From: Macrolepiota albuminosa
Lineage: Eukaryota; Basidiomycota; Agaricomycetes; Agaricales; Agaricaceae
DNA length: 64,000 nucleotides
Assembly (NCBI GenBank): GCA_027475525.1
Contig: JAMWFC010000026.1
Location: 186,001-250,000 of the forward strand
Direction of reading: 5' to 3'
The notes beneath the pieces were generated by a model. That model saw only the letters and a program-made list of their open reading frames with translations. It had not been told where the DNA came from and did no database searches. Below are positions 21,382-32,846 of this stretch, in pieces. The position numbers and the translations under genes are program-made. The first letter of the stretch is position 1; each line of letters starts with the position of its first letter.

Positions 21382-23190
21382 ACGCCTTGACCTATGGGTC
21401 TGATATGCTTTGCTAATTTATGCGTATGTATATGTATACCTCTCCAAGGAGATCTTGCTTGTATAACTCGCGCCGCGTCGGAGACTACACCCGGCAAAGA
21501 GATCTTATCTGGCTTGAACCTGGCGAGGCCCAATGCATTTCGGAATTACCTTGACAAAGTAACCATGGCATATGGCTATGTCGTCGGGCTGCTTGATGAA
21601 CGGGGCGTTATCTTTAGTGCAGGAGCTCGCCGGTTATGGCTTTGTGCGTAGCCATAGGACAGCTCTCATGACCGGGGCTGCGGCGATTATGATCGTAAGA
21701 CCTTTTCTGAAATCGGCCATGGTTTCAGATGCATGGCAAGTGGACCGAGTGTGGGTTGGTGTTGTCAAAGTCGGGCAGGAGTCGGTTGGGTATTGGGGTT
21801 TGTATTATGCCTTTGCCCGCTGTTAAGTCTCTGCTGCGCAGGAGACTGGATTTTGCCAGGTGAAGGTACCTTTAAACATGTTTGGACTATTTTATCAGTC
21901 TACCCGTGTGTTACTCTGTCACTCACAAGTGTTTCTCCAGAAATATCATGAATGAGAATGATGTGTAAACACACTTGGTGCTACAGTCAAGTTGTTTAAT
22001 CGTGTCTTTCCTATGGGGTTCCCTAAAGCTTTCGGTGAAATCTCATATTCTGAGGAACCAACTAGGTTATACCACAAATATATCATATTGAGCTAACAAT
22101 AACCAGCAGGAAGACGTCAGTCAAGAAGACATCAATGGTACAAGATACAGCATTCGACCAATCAACAATGCACTCATGAATGACAATAGATCCTACATTA
22201 CACAACATTGATGTCGAGTTTCCATGGAGATTTCAGGCTTACCTAGTTTCATCGACGCAGATCGCAGCTCTACCAGACAAAGTAGTTCTATAGGTTCAAA
22301 GGGCCTCGGGCTTTTTCCTGAGGGAGAAAACGGCTCTGCGGTTGATGTGGGTATCAAAAATCGGCATCGCTCTTGAATGACCAAGTGAGGTGTCGAACGT
22401 GTATCATGAATATTGGCCCATGCGAACGAGGTGGCAGTGGGAGCCGGCGATATAACGTGTTGACAATATCCCGGAGGACACGTAGGTGTCTTCACTGTTC
22501 TTAGGATTTGCAAATTCACTTTAAACCGAGTAATGAGCAATGATTCCCGTTATCATCTTCTAGACGGCCATTGAGGCACACATAGTAGTAAGAATAATCA
22601 AAATCGTCAGTATGACCTGTGGTATCATCTATTGATCGCGATGACACGAATGGCATACCGTGAAGTACCCAATCTGCAGAAGCTCACACAAAGGTTGAAC
22701 TCATAATGAGATCTGATCGCGGGCGAAACCGTAACTACCATGAGCTGCACAAAGGGATTGATTATCAATTTCAAGATGGAAGTACGGTCCTTCCGCGCGA
22801 CCAGGACATGATGCACGAAAGATCAGGTAGCCTCCATTCAATAACAGTGATCGCCAATACCTGATGTGAAACTGAACATCGTATCAATGCTTCGTCATAC
22901 GCCAGCCAAGGGGACCTTCAACCTACAACCTACAATACTCATGACGTCTTTTGTGTCTCTCTTTGTCTCGTATAATGGTTAGATCTCCTTCACTTTAGGG
23001 CCTCAGACGAATGTGATCGCGTTATTTTTCAACTCGTGAACTGTGCATCACGGATTACAGTCAAACTGATATGGAACCATGATATTTATCACTTGAGAGG
23101 TTAGATCAATGTTGAACACTCCAAACTTGGTTGGTAGCGCAAATAACGAACAAGAAGAAACGGTAGGCGGTGGCAAATATAGGATTTCCA
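21382..23190. other. Intergenic; nothing recognised
   Basis: Short frames on both strands do not join into a gene I can support. Confidence 0.5.
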
Positions 23191-24813
23191 TAGCTACGAG
23201 GGGATGGTCGACAAGGTCACCATCTCCCTCATTCCACATCCAAGCGGTGGCCACTTTGAACCTTCAAGCCTCAGCCCTTGATCGGACTCGTCCAGAAGGA
23301 CTGAAATGGTCGACGGGATCCCTTCCCATAACGAGCTCAAGCAACTGAGAGCGTACGACAACGACTCAGTCTCGTTCCATGGCTCACGGGAATGAAGCCA
23401 GACGCCATCCCAAGACGCCCACAAACGACGCACGAGGCTCACTGTGGGTGCTTTCGTGTCCAATTCTGGAAACTACAAGCGGGGGAACGGCGGGCCGTGG
23501 AGATAGGAGATGGAAATATTCATTATGGGGGCGCACCGAAACACTGATGGAAACGGAAAAATTACCTGGGATAACCCGGTCAATTGATGAGTTGACTCGA
23601 TCATGATCGCAAAAAAAGGTCCGTCTCGGCTCGGTGATTGGATAGGCTATGTATAGTAATTGATTCCGCATTTCAAATAATCCCGACTCTTGAGGCGTTA
23701 TTGTATTTTCCATGTGGAGAATATTATGCTCCGATGTCGAGGATTGCCTAGAAACGGGTTACAAGTAAATGTCTTGTTTTGTTATGGGTAGTGGCTGCAC
23801 AGTGGTCTTTGGAATTGGGACATACTTGGGAGGAATTTGCAATGAGGGACACGTGGGGCTGAGCAAAGAGACGACATCTGATGATGGGTACAAAGACGGT
23901 GCATCAGAAGGAAATTCCGGTTCTCCCACGAGAGTCCATCTCGATAGAAAGACCACGTTTCCCAAGGACACCCCTATGCGTCAACTGCGCTAATTTAATC
24001 TAACCGACACTGAGGCATGTATCTCGACCTTAGCATTGCCACTAATTTAGAAAGCATGGGTGGCAAGTAGAATAGTACTGTCTCTAGGCAACCGGGCGGC
24101 TGAGAAGAAGAAAGTGGTGTAAAATGGTCATTTGTGGAACAAGGTGGACTTGGAGAGAAGTCAATTGCAATAGGACTTTCAAACGCGCCTTGATCCGGAA
24201 ATGAGAACACGTGGGAGATGGAGACATTGTTAAGTGTTTTCTTCGGAGAAAGCCAGAGAAGGCAGGTTAATGCCCCAGTTTCAGGAATAGGTGATACATA
24301 AGATATCATCAGGGTTCATGTTTATTTGGTAGATGGATCTTGACAAGGCAGATGAACTGAGTCCAGCATCAACTGTCTTGAGGACGAGTGATATAACTCT
24401 AGCGATCATGGGGACCAAGCGGTATCAACTGCCACGTAGGGTCGAAGGTCTATTAGGAACAAGAAGGTTGAGTGAGGGAATAAACAAAGTGCCGGATTAA
24501 GCCACAATGGAATGGACGAAAAGAGAAAGAGTTTAATGATTGGGACCCCAGAGGCTGATATGATGGAGAAAGACAAGCAATCTGTTGGGCTCACAGCGAC
24601 GACAAATGCAGTGTTGGTCGTCGAGACGTCTAGATACATACTACTTTTGTTGAGAACAAGCGGGAGTAACGTGGGTGCATGGTCGTGAGGATGGGAGCGC
24701 CGGGACATCAGGGACGTGGGTACCAGGGGGCCGCGTGAGAAGGAATCGACCCTGATATACGTCTGATGGGGGTGGTCGACATATAAGTAATCCCAGAACA
24801 ATAAACTCCTCAT
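23191..24813 (-). other. Possible unrecognised multi-exon gene or pseudogene
   Basis: A series of non-overlapping minus-strand frames (24406-24813, 23995-24309, 23759-23971, 23384-23713, 23194-23463) has protein-like composition: hydrophobic and Pro/Ser-rich, with segments such as IKLFLFSSIPLWLNP and CLLWLSPKKTL. The run is interrupted by stops, some possibly inside introns. I cannot assign a family and could not build a clean exon model. It could be a decayed gene next to the HMG-box gene, or chance. Confidence 0.2.
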
Positions 24814-24905
24814 CCTTTCACTATCTTCTTGACCTCCCTGCTTTGGGAACTTGGGTCAGTTGACACCCCTCTGCCTTTTGTCCTCCAAACAGGTTATTGT
24901 TCCTC

Positions 24906-26592
24906 ATGCCAGCTATACGTCTATCAAAGCGGAGACGCTCATCGTTAGCCACATGTGAGTACAAACAATAGCTGGTTCTAAGACAGACCAGCGAGTGTAC
25001 TTACCCTGTGAATGAAGCTTTCACTCCTGCTAAGGCCGGGATATATGGAATTTCGCCACGACCTGTAACGTTTGCGCCGAATGTAACTCCAGTGACGTTC
25101 GCAGAGGATGATTTGACATCGCCGTCGTCTCCTGAACCTCCCTCACCTACCTCTGCTCTGTTCCCACCCTCTGAAACGCCTGCACCTCCGCCCACTCGTA
25201 GACGAGCGCCACCAGGTAAACGGCGGTCTATGGGATACATCCCACGACCTCCCAATGCATTCATGCTCTTCCGCGCCGACTTTGTTCGTCAAAAACACGT
25301 CCCGGGGACGATTGAGACGAACCACGGCTCGCTATCTAAAATCATAGGTAAGTTGTTCATCACGTTTATTCTCATCAGTGTATTGATTGATTGATCTATG
25401 TTGCTTAGGTAACTGTTGGCGTGCTCTTCCTCTGGAAGAGAAGAAAGTATGGGAAATCAAGGCGAAACATGCAAAGGCAGAACACAAGGCAAGGTATCCC
25501 GACTATCGCTTCCGTCCCGTACACAACAAAAACAAGGAAAAGAAGAAGGAAAAGGTCTTTACGACACCTGAAGATGATCGTCGATGCGAAGAAGTCGCCC
25601 AGCTCCTTCTTGAGGGCAAGAAGGGTGACGAGCTTGCGGCTGCTGTCCGCAAACTAGATCTCATGCGCACGGGGACTCCGCCTGTGGCGCCGTTCTTCCC
25701 TCAGCGTCGCCCGTCGTCTGTTCCCCTACCCAGCGATCACTATCCGTATTTCAATCATGGCATCGCTATTCCTAATGCTCCGTTCATGTCTAGTTCGCGA
25801 CCAGGATCTCCGATGGACTCTATAGCCCGTCAACAGCAGCGCATGATGCTCGGCAATCGCCGTGCGTCAAGCGCCCGCCCAATCCTCCGTTCATGGACAC
25901 TGCCTCTACCTTCTGCGCCACAACTCCAGCGAGGCCATTCGCCCTTACCAGAAGTCGACACATCGCTCTTCAATCCAAATTTCTTCGGTGAAAACTCGAG
26001 CTTCTTCCAATCATTCAACACCGACGAGCATTTCGTGGGCTCTCTTCCCTCGAGTCACCACCAAAGCGCGTTTGGACCATTAGACTCGATCTCACCGCAT
26101 GACATACCCTCAGACCTCAGCCAACATCAGATGTTCTCGGACAATTCACCCGAGTTCGACCCCCTCTCTTGGCTCGATCCGCAGCTCCACCCGGAATCAC
26201 ATCCGTCGACAGCGTACTCAGGGTCTCCTACACCTTCTGATGCTGCTGTCCTGCCCGTTCCCGCTGCTGCCCCGGTGGTGCACGCTCCCCAACCACAATC
26301 GGCTGTGCCGACTGTGACCGCGTTTGACGACCTCGACCTTTGGAAAGAGTGTGACAGTGGTTCATTCACGAGTGACCCGATACAGCTCTCAGTTGATTCT
26401 GGGCTTGGGTTGGACTTTGATCCGACGCGTGCACAAGAAGTTGAGCTCTCTTCGACGGGTATGACCTTTGATGGTTCAGCTATGGCTTTGGGCTGCACAC
26501 AACACGAGCAAGAGCTCGATACCTTGTTCCAACCGGGCTTGTTCGACGAGAGCTTTGCTGCTGCTGGTTATCACGCAGCTTACGCTGTGTAA
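24906..26592 (+). CDS. HMG-box transcription factor, Agaricomycete type
   Basis: Exons are best modelled as 24906-24954, 25018-25347 and 25409-26592, giving about 520 aa. The first acceptor is the least certain. A basic N-terminus (LSKRRRSS) is followed by a Pro/Ser-rich linker and the HMG box (about residues 90-162), starting PRPPNAFMLFRADF and containing NHGSLSKIIG, NCWRALPLEEKKVW and YPDYRFRP. Intron 2 splits the box between Gly and Asn. The box sits in the sequence-specific MATA/SOX-like branch, which binds and bends DNA in the nucleus. A Lys/Glu-rich stretch follows, then a long Ser/Pro/Asp-rich tail that may activate transcription. Basidiomycete mating type uses homeodomain and pheromone/receptor loci, so this is not a MAT gene by itself. 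Related regulators act in sexual development. Confidence 0.9.
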
Positions 26593-29500
26593 GTATGGAC
26601 TGTCCGTTGTTTTTTTCCCTTCCGATTTCCCGTTTTATTTCTTCGTTACGACATTAGGACAGATTGGTTTTCTGTAGCCTAGTATTTTCTTTCCTCTATC
26701 TCCTCTATATCATCATACTTCTAGTCGTGTCTTTTTAATACGTTCCCCGTATCTGTCTCCATCTACTGTAGCCATATACCGATCCCCTCTTGTAGCCTTT
26801 CGTGTCTTGTTCGTTCGTCGAGGACTGTCTCGATTAAACCGTTGTATTTTTATATCTCCTGTCTGTCCTGATCAATAAACGTGTTCTGCACACCTTATCT
26901 CAGTTTGGCGAGCCTGAAGCCTTTCATCAAGATATGTACATAATCGATGTACCCCGGGTTCAATATTCAGTGGTCACTATTGACGACGCATGCTACTAGT
27001 AGTACTGGAGATCCCTCTTCACAGGGTGGCACAATCTTGATAAGTATTAGGTTTCCTTCTCTATGAAACCTACGCATATGGACTGTACGTTTAGTTGCCC
27101 TCTCAACCACAGTTCTCTTAACTAATTACTGTACCCTGTATTCCACTTCTCTAGCACTTCGGAATTGGATAATGTGAGGGGGGTCAGCTTGCTCGCGTCG
27201 GCGGATGAAAGGGTTCTGTTCTGTTGGAGCTAGCGCCAAGGGTGAAGTCAATTGAAGAGCGTGTATACTCGGATCACACGATTTATACATCGGCGCCCGT
27301 GGTATCGGAGTCGATGGCTCGCGGCATATGATAAACTTATGCTTCTCTCTGTAATTTACACGTTAATCGCACAAGTCTATGCATATGTATACCAATACGC
27401 CTTTCCCCCATGATGAGATTTTACGCCTTTATCGTGGTACTCTATCCCTTGATCATATGCTAGTGGCTCCAAATATCACAAACTTATCTGATACGCGATC
27501 CTGACATGACTTGATCCATGAGAGAGTATACCTACAAATACGGCACTTGCGGCTTTTTCCGGCGCAAGGCTTATTCAATTCATATTTTACCCAAGTTGGA
27601 AATAGAAACGATTTCGGATTTCATCACCTTTGCACGATTTTCATCGAGTTTCTAGCAGGTGCTACGAGATTGGTAAAGAAGCCTTGACCTCCTGGACCAA
27701 AGAAATACAACATTTGCTCTGGTATCCACAACTCTGTAGGCTTATACACGCTCTCAACCATATCGTTTGCGTTCACAGATGTGTGGAGGTACGGGTCCGG
27801 GTCGCTTGTCAAGTAACACCTACTGGATCACCACAGCTTCTGAATGATGAACTCGGTTCTTCTCAATCATCACATCTTCTGTCATCTATCAACACTCTTG
27901 ATTTCCTGGATTGTGTTTATTCCTTCATCTACATCGTTCAGATTTCAATACGACATGTTCACCCGCTTCCGGCGGACCACGTCACCAGTATCAGGGTCCA
28001 GTTACTAGACTTGCTCAGAGGGGAGAAAAGAATGGTCTTATCTGCCTCCAATAATATATACCTGCCCAAGCAGTCACAAATCAACTAGGTATTCCACTCT
28101 TTCACGGCCCAGGGTTCCGGCTCCAGGCTTCAAGTGCCTCCTTCCAGTAATTTCGAAATGGAACGAATCTTTTGGCGGCATGATAACAGGCATGGTTACG
28201 TCTTGTAATGTCATCCTCGCGATGCGCGTCCACGGTGACCTGGTATACCCGAGGCCTCGTTGAAGCCAAGAGGGATGGATCTTCGCGATACGGTATCAGT
28301 TTATGCGCAGATCTCCCTAGGCAAAACCTACTGCGGGGACGGTTAACTATCTTCACGCACCACTTGGCCCTAATGTAGCCTGCGATCGACGTTGAGCCTA
28401 ATGAGGACCTGCACATGTACACACATACAGTGCACTCCACGTCCAAGGCACAGAAGTGAGATCACATCCGGGAGCTCTCCCACGTCTCCCGTGGTCCCAC
28501 TCTGTTCACAAACTAGACTCGGCAAGTAGCGAACCAAGCTAAGCCATCGTATGAATATTGCCCAGGCGATGGACCAGCTGATCGACCTGATCTGGAAGCG
28601 GAAGGCGGGCACTTCGTCACATCAAAAGGCTTAGCTTCGCTAGCAATACTTCGTCGTACGAGACGAACGGAGATGCTGGTCAGGGGGAGCTTTTCGTGAT
28701 AAGGCGTTTTCCGAGGCACTGGTCATGTGCGAATGAAAAACGCGTTTGAGCAACATGTCGAAGGTGTCATTCGTTGATTGTTCCCGAAGCGGAATAGGTC
28801 ATGACCAGATCACGCTTGGAGGACTCGTTAATGGATAAGAGAAGGCAACGTCTCTCTGGGAGTGACATCCTAGACAACAGTGGACGATCTAAGGCCGTAG
28901 CCCCCTTCGGTTCTGATATGCTTCAGAGTAATTCAAGCACTCTGACCGTGAAACCCTTCTGCGGAGATTGATCGCCCATTCATGCTGTTTCTAATCGCAC
29001 AGTGAAGTGGGACTTTTCCTGAAGATTTTCCGATAGAGTAGGTAGTATATTCAGATCTTCAGGCGTACTGGTTTCTGACGCTTGTAGTCCTTGATGTGAA
29101 AGCGGGCTCGCGGTACACCCTGCTTCGTCCGAGGGGATGAGAGGATTGTCTATTCTAAGCTGTACCCCTCCCATATCCTATAGAGCATCATATTCAAGTC
29201 AAATCCGTTCGGTTCTGACGTTTAGGTACAGACAGTCCTCTTCGAGAACGACCGCGGAGCCAAACGTCTTAATGCTGTCTCTCGTTGCCTACGAACCGCT
29301 TTACGGCGACTAAATTTCCTGACGTCACTTCCCACCGGTTGCCTCAATGTGATTGTAACAAAACCTTGGACAAATCACGAGCCACTACCTTGGCAAAAGC
29401 ACTGATCAGCTGGCATACCAGCAACGCAAGGACCCGTAAGGTTTACTTGTGACTCTAGACTGGACCTACTTTACCAAGGCACACAAAAGAATTCAACGTC

Positions 29501-30220
29501 TAATACACTTTCTGATACACTTCCTGCTAATCGATAATTCTCTTTTTGCCCGGTTATCAAGCTCGATTTAGACACGAACACATGTAACTCGGGCCTGCTG
29601 GATGCTCATATCCTCAGGGCCGAACGCTAGACGGCCAAACCGTTCAATGCTCTTTTCGGTTGACAATCTGGGGTTTGTATCTCTCTTTTACATGTCCAGA
29701 ACTTAGCTGGCCGGAACCCTTCTTTGAGTATTGCTGCCGCGTTGTAGTAATGGCGATGTTACACATGCGCCGCCGGGAATTTCATCGGCGATTGCAACGC
29801 ATCTACGTGTGGGGAATCCTTTACCGAACTACCGTATTCCTCCTTCATCCTTCAGTTTCTTTACAGACGTCGTCAACATGGCGCGTCCGGCAAAAGCCTG
29901 CCGTTGTGACATTCTGATATGACACTACAGAAGATCGATGTTCAGAATGGAAGGTAAAAATTACACCCATGCACCTTGTCTCCTACGAGACTCGTCCAAT
30001 GCATGGTCTTGTAGACAACTCAACCAATTATATTTTTTTCTTTGAGAATGATGCTCTATGAGTTTATGTTGGTTCGAGTCATGACGGATGTATCAAAGAG
30101 TAACAGATCACTCAGTTTGCTTCTATCTTTATGGGGATAGGATATTGTAGGTGTTAACAAGTCCTTCGTGATAGGCACACGATCTTCCGGAGGAGCCGTA
30201 TAGGTTATGTTCCTTTTTGC
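26593..30220. other. Long intergenic region with at most gene relics
   Basis: No complete gene is recognised in 3.6 kb. Minus-strand frames at 28102-28446 (ending NYWKEALEAWSRNPGP) and 27624-27812 look protein-like but are separated by stop-rich DNA; they could be exons of an unknown gene or a fossil. The remainder shows nothing. Confidence 0.45.
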
Positions 30221-30227
30221 TATATAA
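30221..30227 (+). promoter_or_regulatory. TATA-like box of the peptide-precursor gene
   Basis: TATATAA lies 60-66 bp upstream of the ATG of the secreted peptide precursor. Many fungal genes lack a clear TATA box, so its presence fits a strongly or conditionally expressed gene. Confidence 0.45.
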
Positions 30228-30286
30228 CATGATCGTTCGGCGAACCTAACATTATCTACTTCGAGCGCTAGCCCCTCTCACTTACG

Positions 30287-31110
30287 ATGCACACCATCAC
30301 TATCATTTGTGTCTTTGCTTCGGTCCTGCTTGCCGTCAATGCGGCCCCTATCGTGAGTGCTCTACCTCCGCTACCCTCTTCTATCTCCAACGATGATTTT
30401 CAGTATGTCGCGGAAAATGTATAATAATAGTTTTCATGTCACACTCTGTCTTTTTTACTTAAAAAATCTTCCATCTTATAGGACCTCGCACAGGCCAGCA
30501 GGTCTACATGGAAACAGGTATGGATAGCTGTTTGTCAACTTTCCTCATCCCCCCCTTTACATGTCCTTTTTCTTTCAGGACTCGATCTTGGATTCTGCTC
30601 ATACTTCTGAAAGCAAACATGTTGAAGCTTGGACCCCTGCATGGAAGCAGGTATGTACTCCTATTATTCATTATGTCTCTGCCCTCATGTGTCCTCTTTT
30701 GTTTAGAGCTTGATTTTGGATTCTTCTTCTGCCTCTGAGGACAAACGCGCTGAAAGTAACACGCCTTCATGGAAACGTGTCAGTAGCCTATTCTTTCGTA
30801 TATCATACTCATATATATCTTTGCATAGAATGCTGTCCCCGCTGCCGAAGCTGGTGCACCTGGCTGGAAGCGTGCTGATGAAGGCGCGCCCGGCTGGAAA
30901 CGCGCTGATGAGGGTGCGCCTGGCTGGAGGCGTGCTGATGAGGGTGCGCCCGGCTGGAGGCGTGCTGATGAAGGTGCGCCCGGCTGGAGGCGTGCTGATG
31001 AGGGTGCGCCCGGTTGGAGGCGTGCTAATGAAGGTGCACCTGGCTGGAAGCGTGCTAATGAAGGTGCACCTGGCTGGAAGCGTGGATCCACCGGTGCGCC
31101 CGGGTGGTAA
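30287..31110 (+). CDS. Secreted Kex2-processed repeat peptide precursor (GAPGW array)
   Basis: Six exons (30287-30352, 30404-30418, 30482-30517, 30579-30650, 30707-30778, 30829-31110) encode 180 aa; every intron is phase 0. Exon 1 is a signal peptide (hydrophobic core about residues 4-17, then NAAP). Exons 3, 4 and 5 each end in a unit of the form STWKQ, TPAWKQ or TPSWKR. Exon 6 starts AVPAAEAGAPGWKR, then has seven decapeptide repeats (ADEGAPGW or ANEGAPGW plus KR or RR) and ends GSTGAPGW followed directly by the stop. So there are nine GAPGW copies, eight with a dibasic site. Family knowledge: this is how fungal Kex2/Kex1 substrates such as pheromone and RiPP precursors are built. Predicted products are octapeptides such as ADEGAPGW. 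No modifying enzyme gene is recognised beside it. I infer secretion and multicopy release; the biological role is unknown. Confidence 0.85.
30874..31083 (+). repeat. Seven 30-bp tandem coding repeats
   Basis: Seven 30-bp units, each one decapeptide, differ mostly at synonymous third positions (GAA/GAG, GCG/GCA, CCC/CCT) and at AAG/AGG and GAT/AAT. Units 7 and 8 of the array are nearly identical to each other, suggesting recent local duplication. Confidence 0.9.
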
Positions 31111-32846
31111 TGTGGCTTTAGAATCCTTTCCACCAGGATTTGGAGTGGTCAAATTATTCTCCGATTGTGGTGCTTGGTAAAGCTCGCAATCTGAACGCAA
31201 TTGCAGGTACACTGCCTTTTTCGTCTGTCGCGAATTTAGTCGTCCGAAATTAATTGTTATATATGCTCTGTTTACCTTGGCCGTCTTATCTTCGAGTGCC
31301 GAACTATTTTACAAATAAATAGATATGACAAGTTGTAGCGGAAGGATAATCTTATGACAGGCGGGCCGTACTGTGGCGATCATGTCGCAATGAAATTTTA
31401 GCGGGGTAACCCAGAGGAGGGACGATCTGTCTAATTCCATCCAGGTACAGAAGCACGCCTAAATCCCATTTTCTATGATGAATCAGGTTCTGAATAATGA
31501 TATGACCGTGAGTGATTAATAATCTCATTCTATGGCTCATTCTCGTGACCGGGTGGGCGTGATGTCTGTTGACTAGTTACCATGGTCTGTGTTCGGAACA
31601 ATGGAAATTTCGTACCCCCCAATGTGGCGGCGTCTTGTTTCTTTGCTGTTGACTGTGGTGAAAAAATCATCCGCAAAGATGATGGCTTTGTGTCAGTACG
31701 CGAGGATTCTTTTGACCCATTGCAGCTATCGCCAACGGAGCTATGGTTGATCTAGATGGATAGACAAGGTACCAGGCACATAACCCAGAACTCAAACAAC
31801 GTGCGGTCCGGAAAGCATAAAACTGCTTTCTACGGCAAAGTCTTATGGAAAGTAATAACCGATGCCGAAGAGCAAGGCGTCTACTGTCACCAGGCGTCCA
31901 ACGTACGTCAAGTGATTAGCTTCGCATAGTAGCCTGGACAGACGTCAGAATCAGCAGTGTACGCTAGTCACTGAGAAAGTGGTGTGAAACGAAAATGGCG
32001 ATATGTATTACACGAGATAGCTATGGGTAGGCATTAAAGGTATGACTCGGTGATTGCCGAATATGATATCTTCATCACAACTCCCTTCTACTGCAAGGAG
32101 TTTTTTTAGAAACATAATGTAGGTACCTAGGTGAGACCATGGGAAACACAGAATTTTGGAAAATGCCGTCATAATATGTCTTCCGACAAGCCGAATCCCG
32201 GCATAGTTGCCGAGTTTTGAAACACGATGCATTTCTGTATAGTTTCTGGAAGCGCCGATAAAGTATATCTACGATCTATCGTACAACTGTCATTAATGAG
32301 CGCTGATGGATACAAGATATGAGCGCACATGCGAGTACTGGTCTGGATTGGTTTATAGAGTTTGATAAAACAGGCCAGTTTAAAACGTTTGGCTATGTCG
32401 TTTACACCAATCCAATAGCCATTTGGTCAGACCCTGTTACTTATGTGACTAGTGATCACCATGGGTGCATGTTCTATGATTCTTAGATTTCTTAGATTAC
32501 CTTCGACCAAAGATTCGAGCAGCGTGCATCGATTCTCGGCTTAGAAGCAGATTTTTTGTGGAAGTATTCAAAAACGACGGATATCGGCACCAACAAACAG
32601 TACAGAAAAAGTCCGCACACAAGTTTGAAGAAAACAGTGTTTGCCAGTTTGAGGTTATCAAATCGCATGTTACAATCACCGTCGTAAGTGCGAACATGTA
32701 TAATACGTCAAAGAAGCTTGGAAGTAGAATCAAACACAGAGTAAAGTAATTTTTGATAAAGCGTTTTGAAGCAATGACAAAGTCAGATAGGAAGCCACAA
32801 GGCATAGATCAAAGGAATGGCATCAACAACTATCTAAGTGGCTGTT
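31111..32846. other. Intergenic; nothing recognised
   Basis: This is the 3' region of the peptide gene and the downstream region of the dihydrofolate synthase gene, which converge here. No further coding pattern is seen. Confidence 0.5.

Noticed and set aside
27624..28446. Possible gene on the minus strand (ending NYWKEALEAWSRNPGP, later GPGGQGFFTNLVAP)
   Set aside because: The frames look protein-like but are separated by stop-rich DNA, no splice model worked and no family is recognised.
30874..31110. CRISPR-like array of 30-bp repeats
   Set aside because: The repeats are contiguous coding units without spacers in a eukaryotic gene, with synonymous variation at third positions.
30287..31110. 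Ascomycete alpha-factor-type or basidiomycete CaaX mating pheromone
   Set aside because: The core lacks the Cys/Trp pattern of filamentous ascomycete alpha-pheromones, and there is no C-terminal CaaX box.
30703..31212. Long minus-strand and shifted plus-strand frames over the repeat array
   Set aside because: They are shadows created by the 30-bp periodicity, which keeps all frames open; only the spliced frame has a signal peptide and processing sites.
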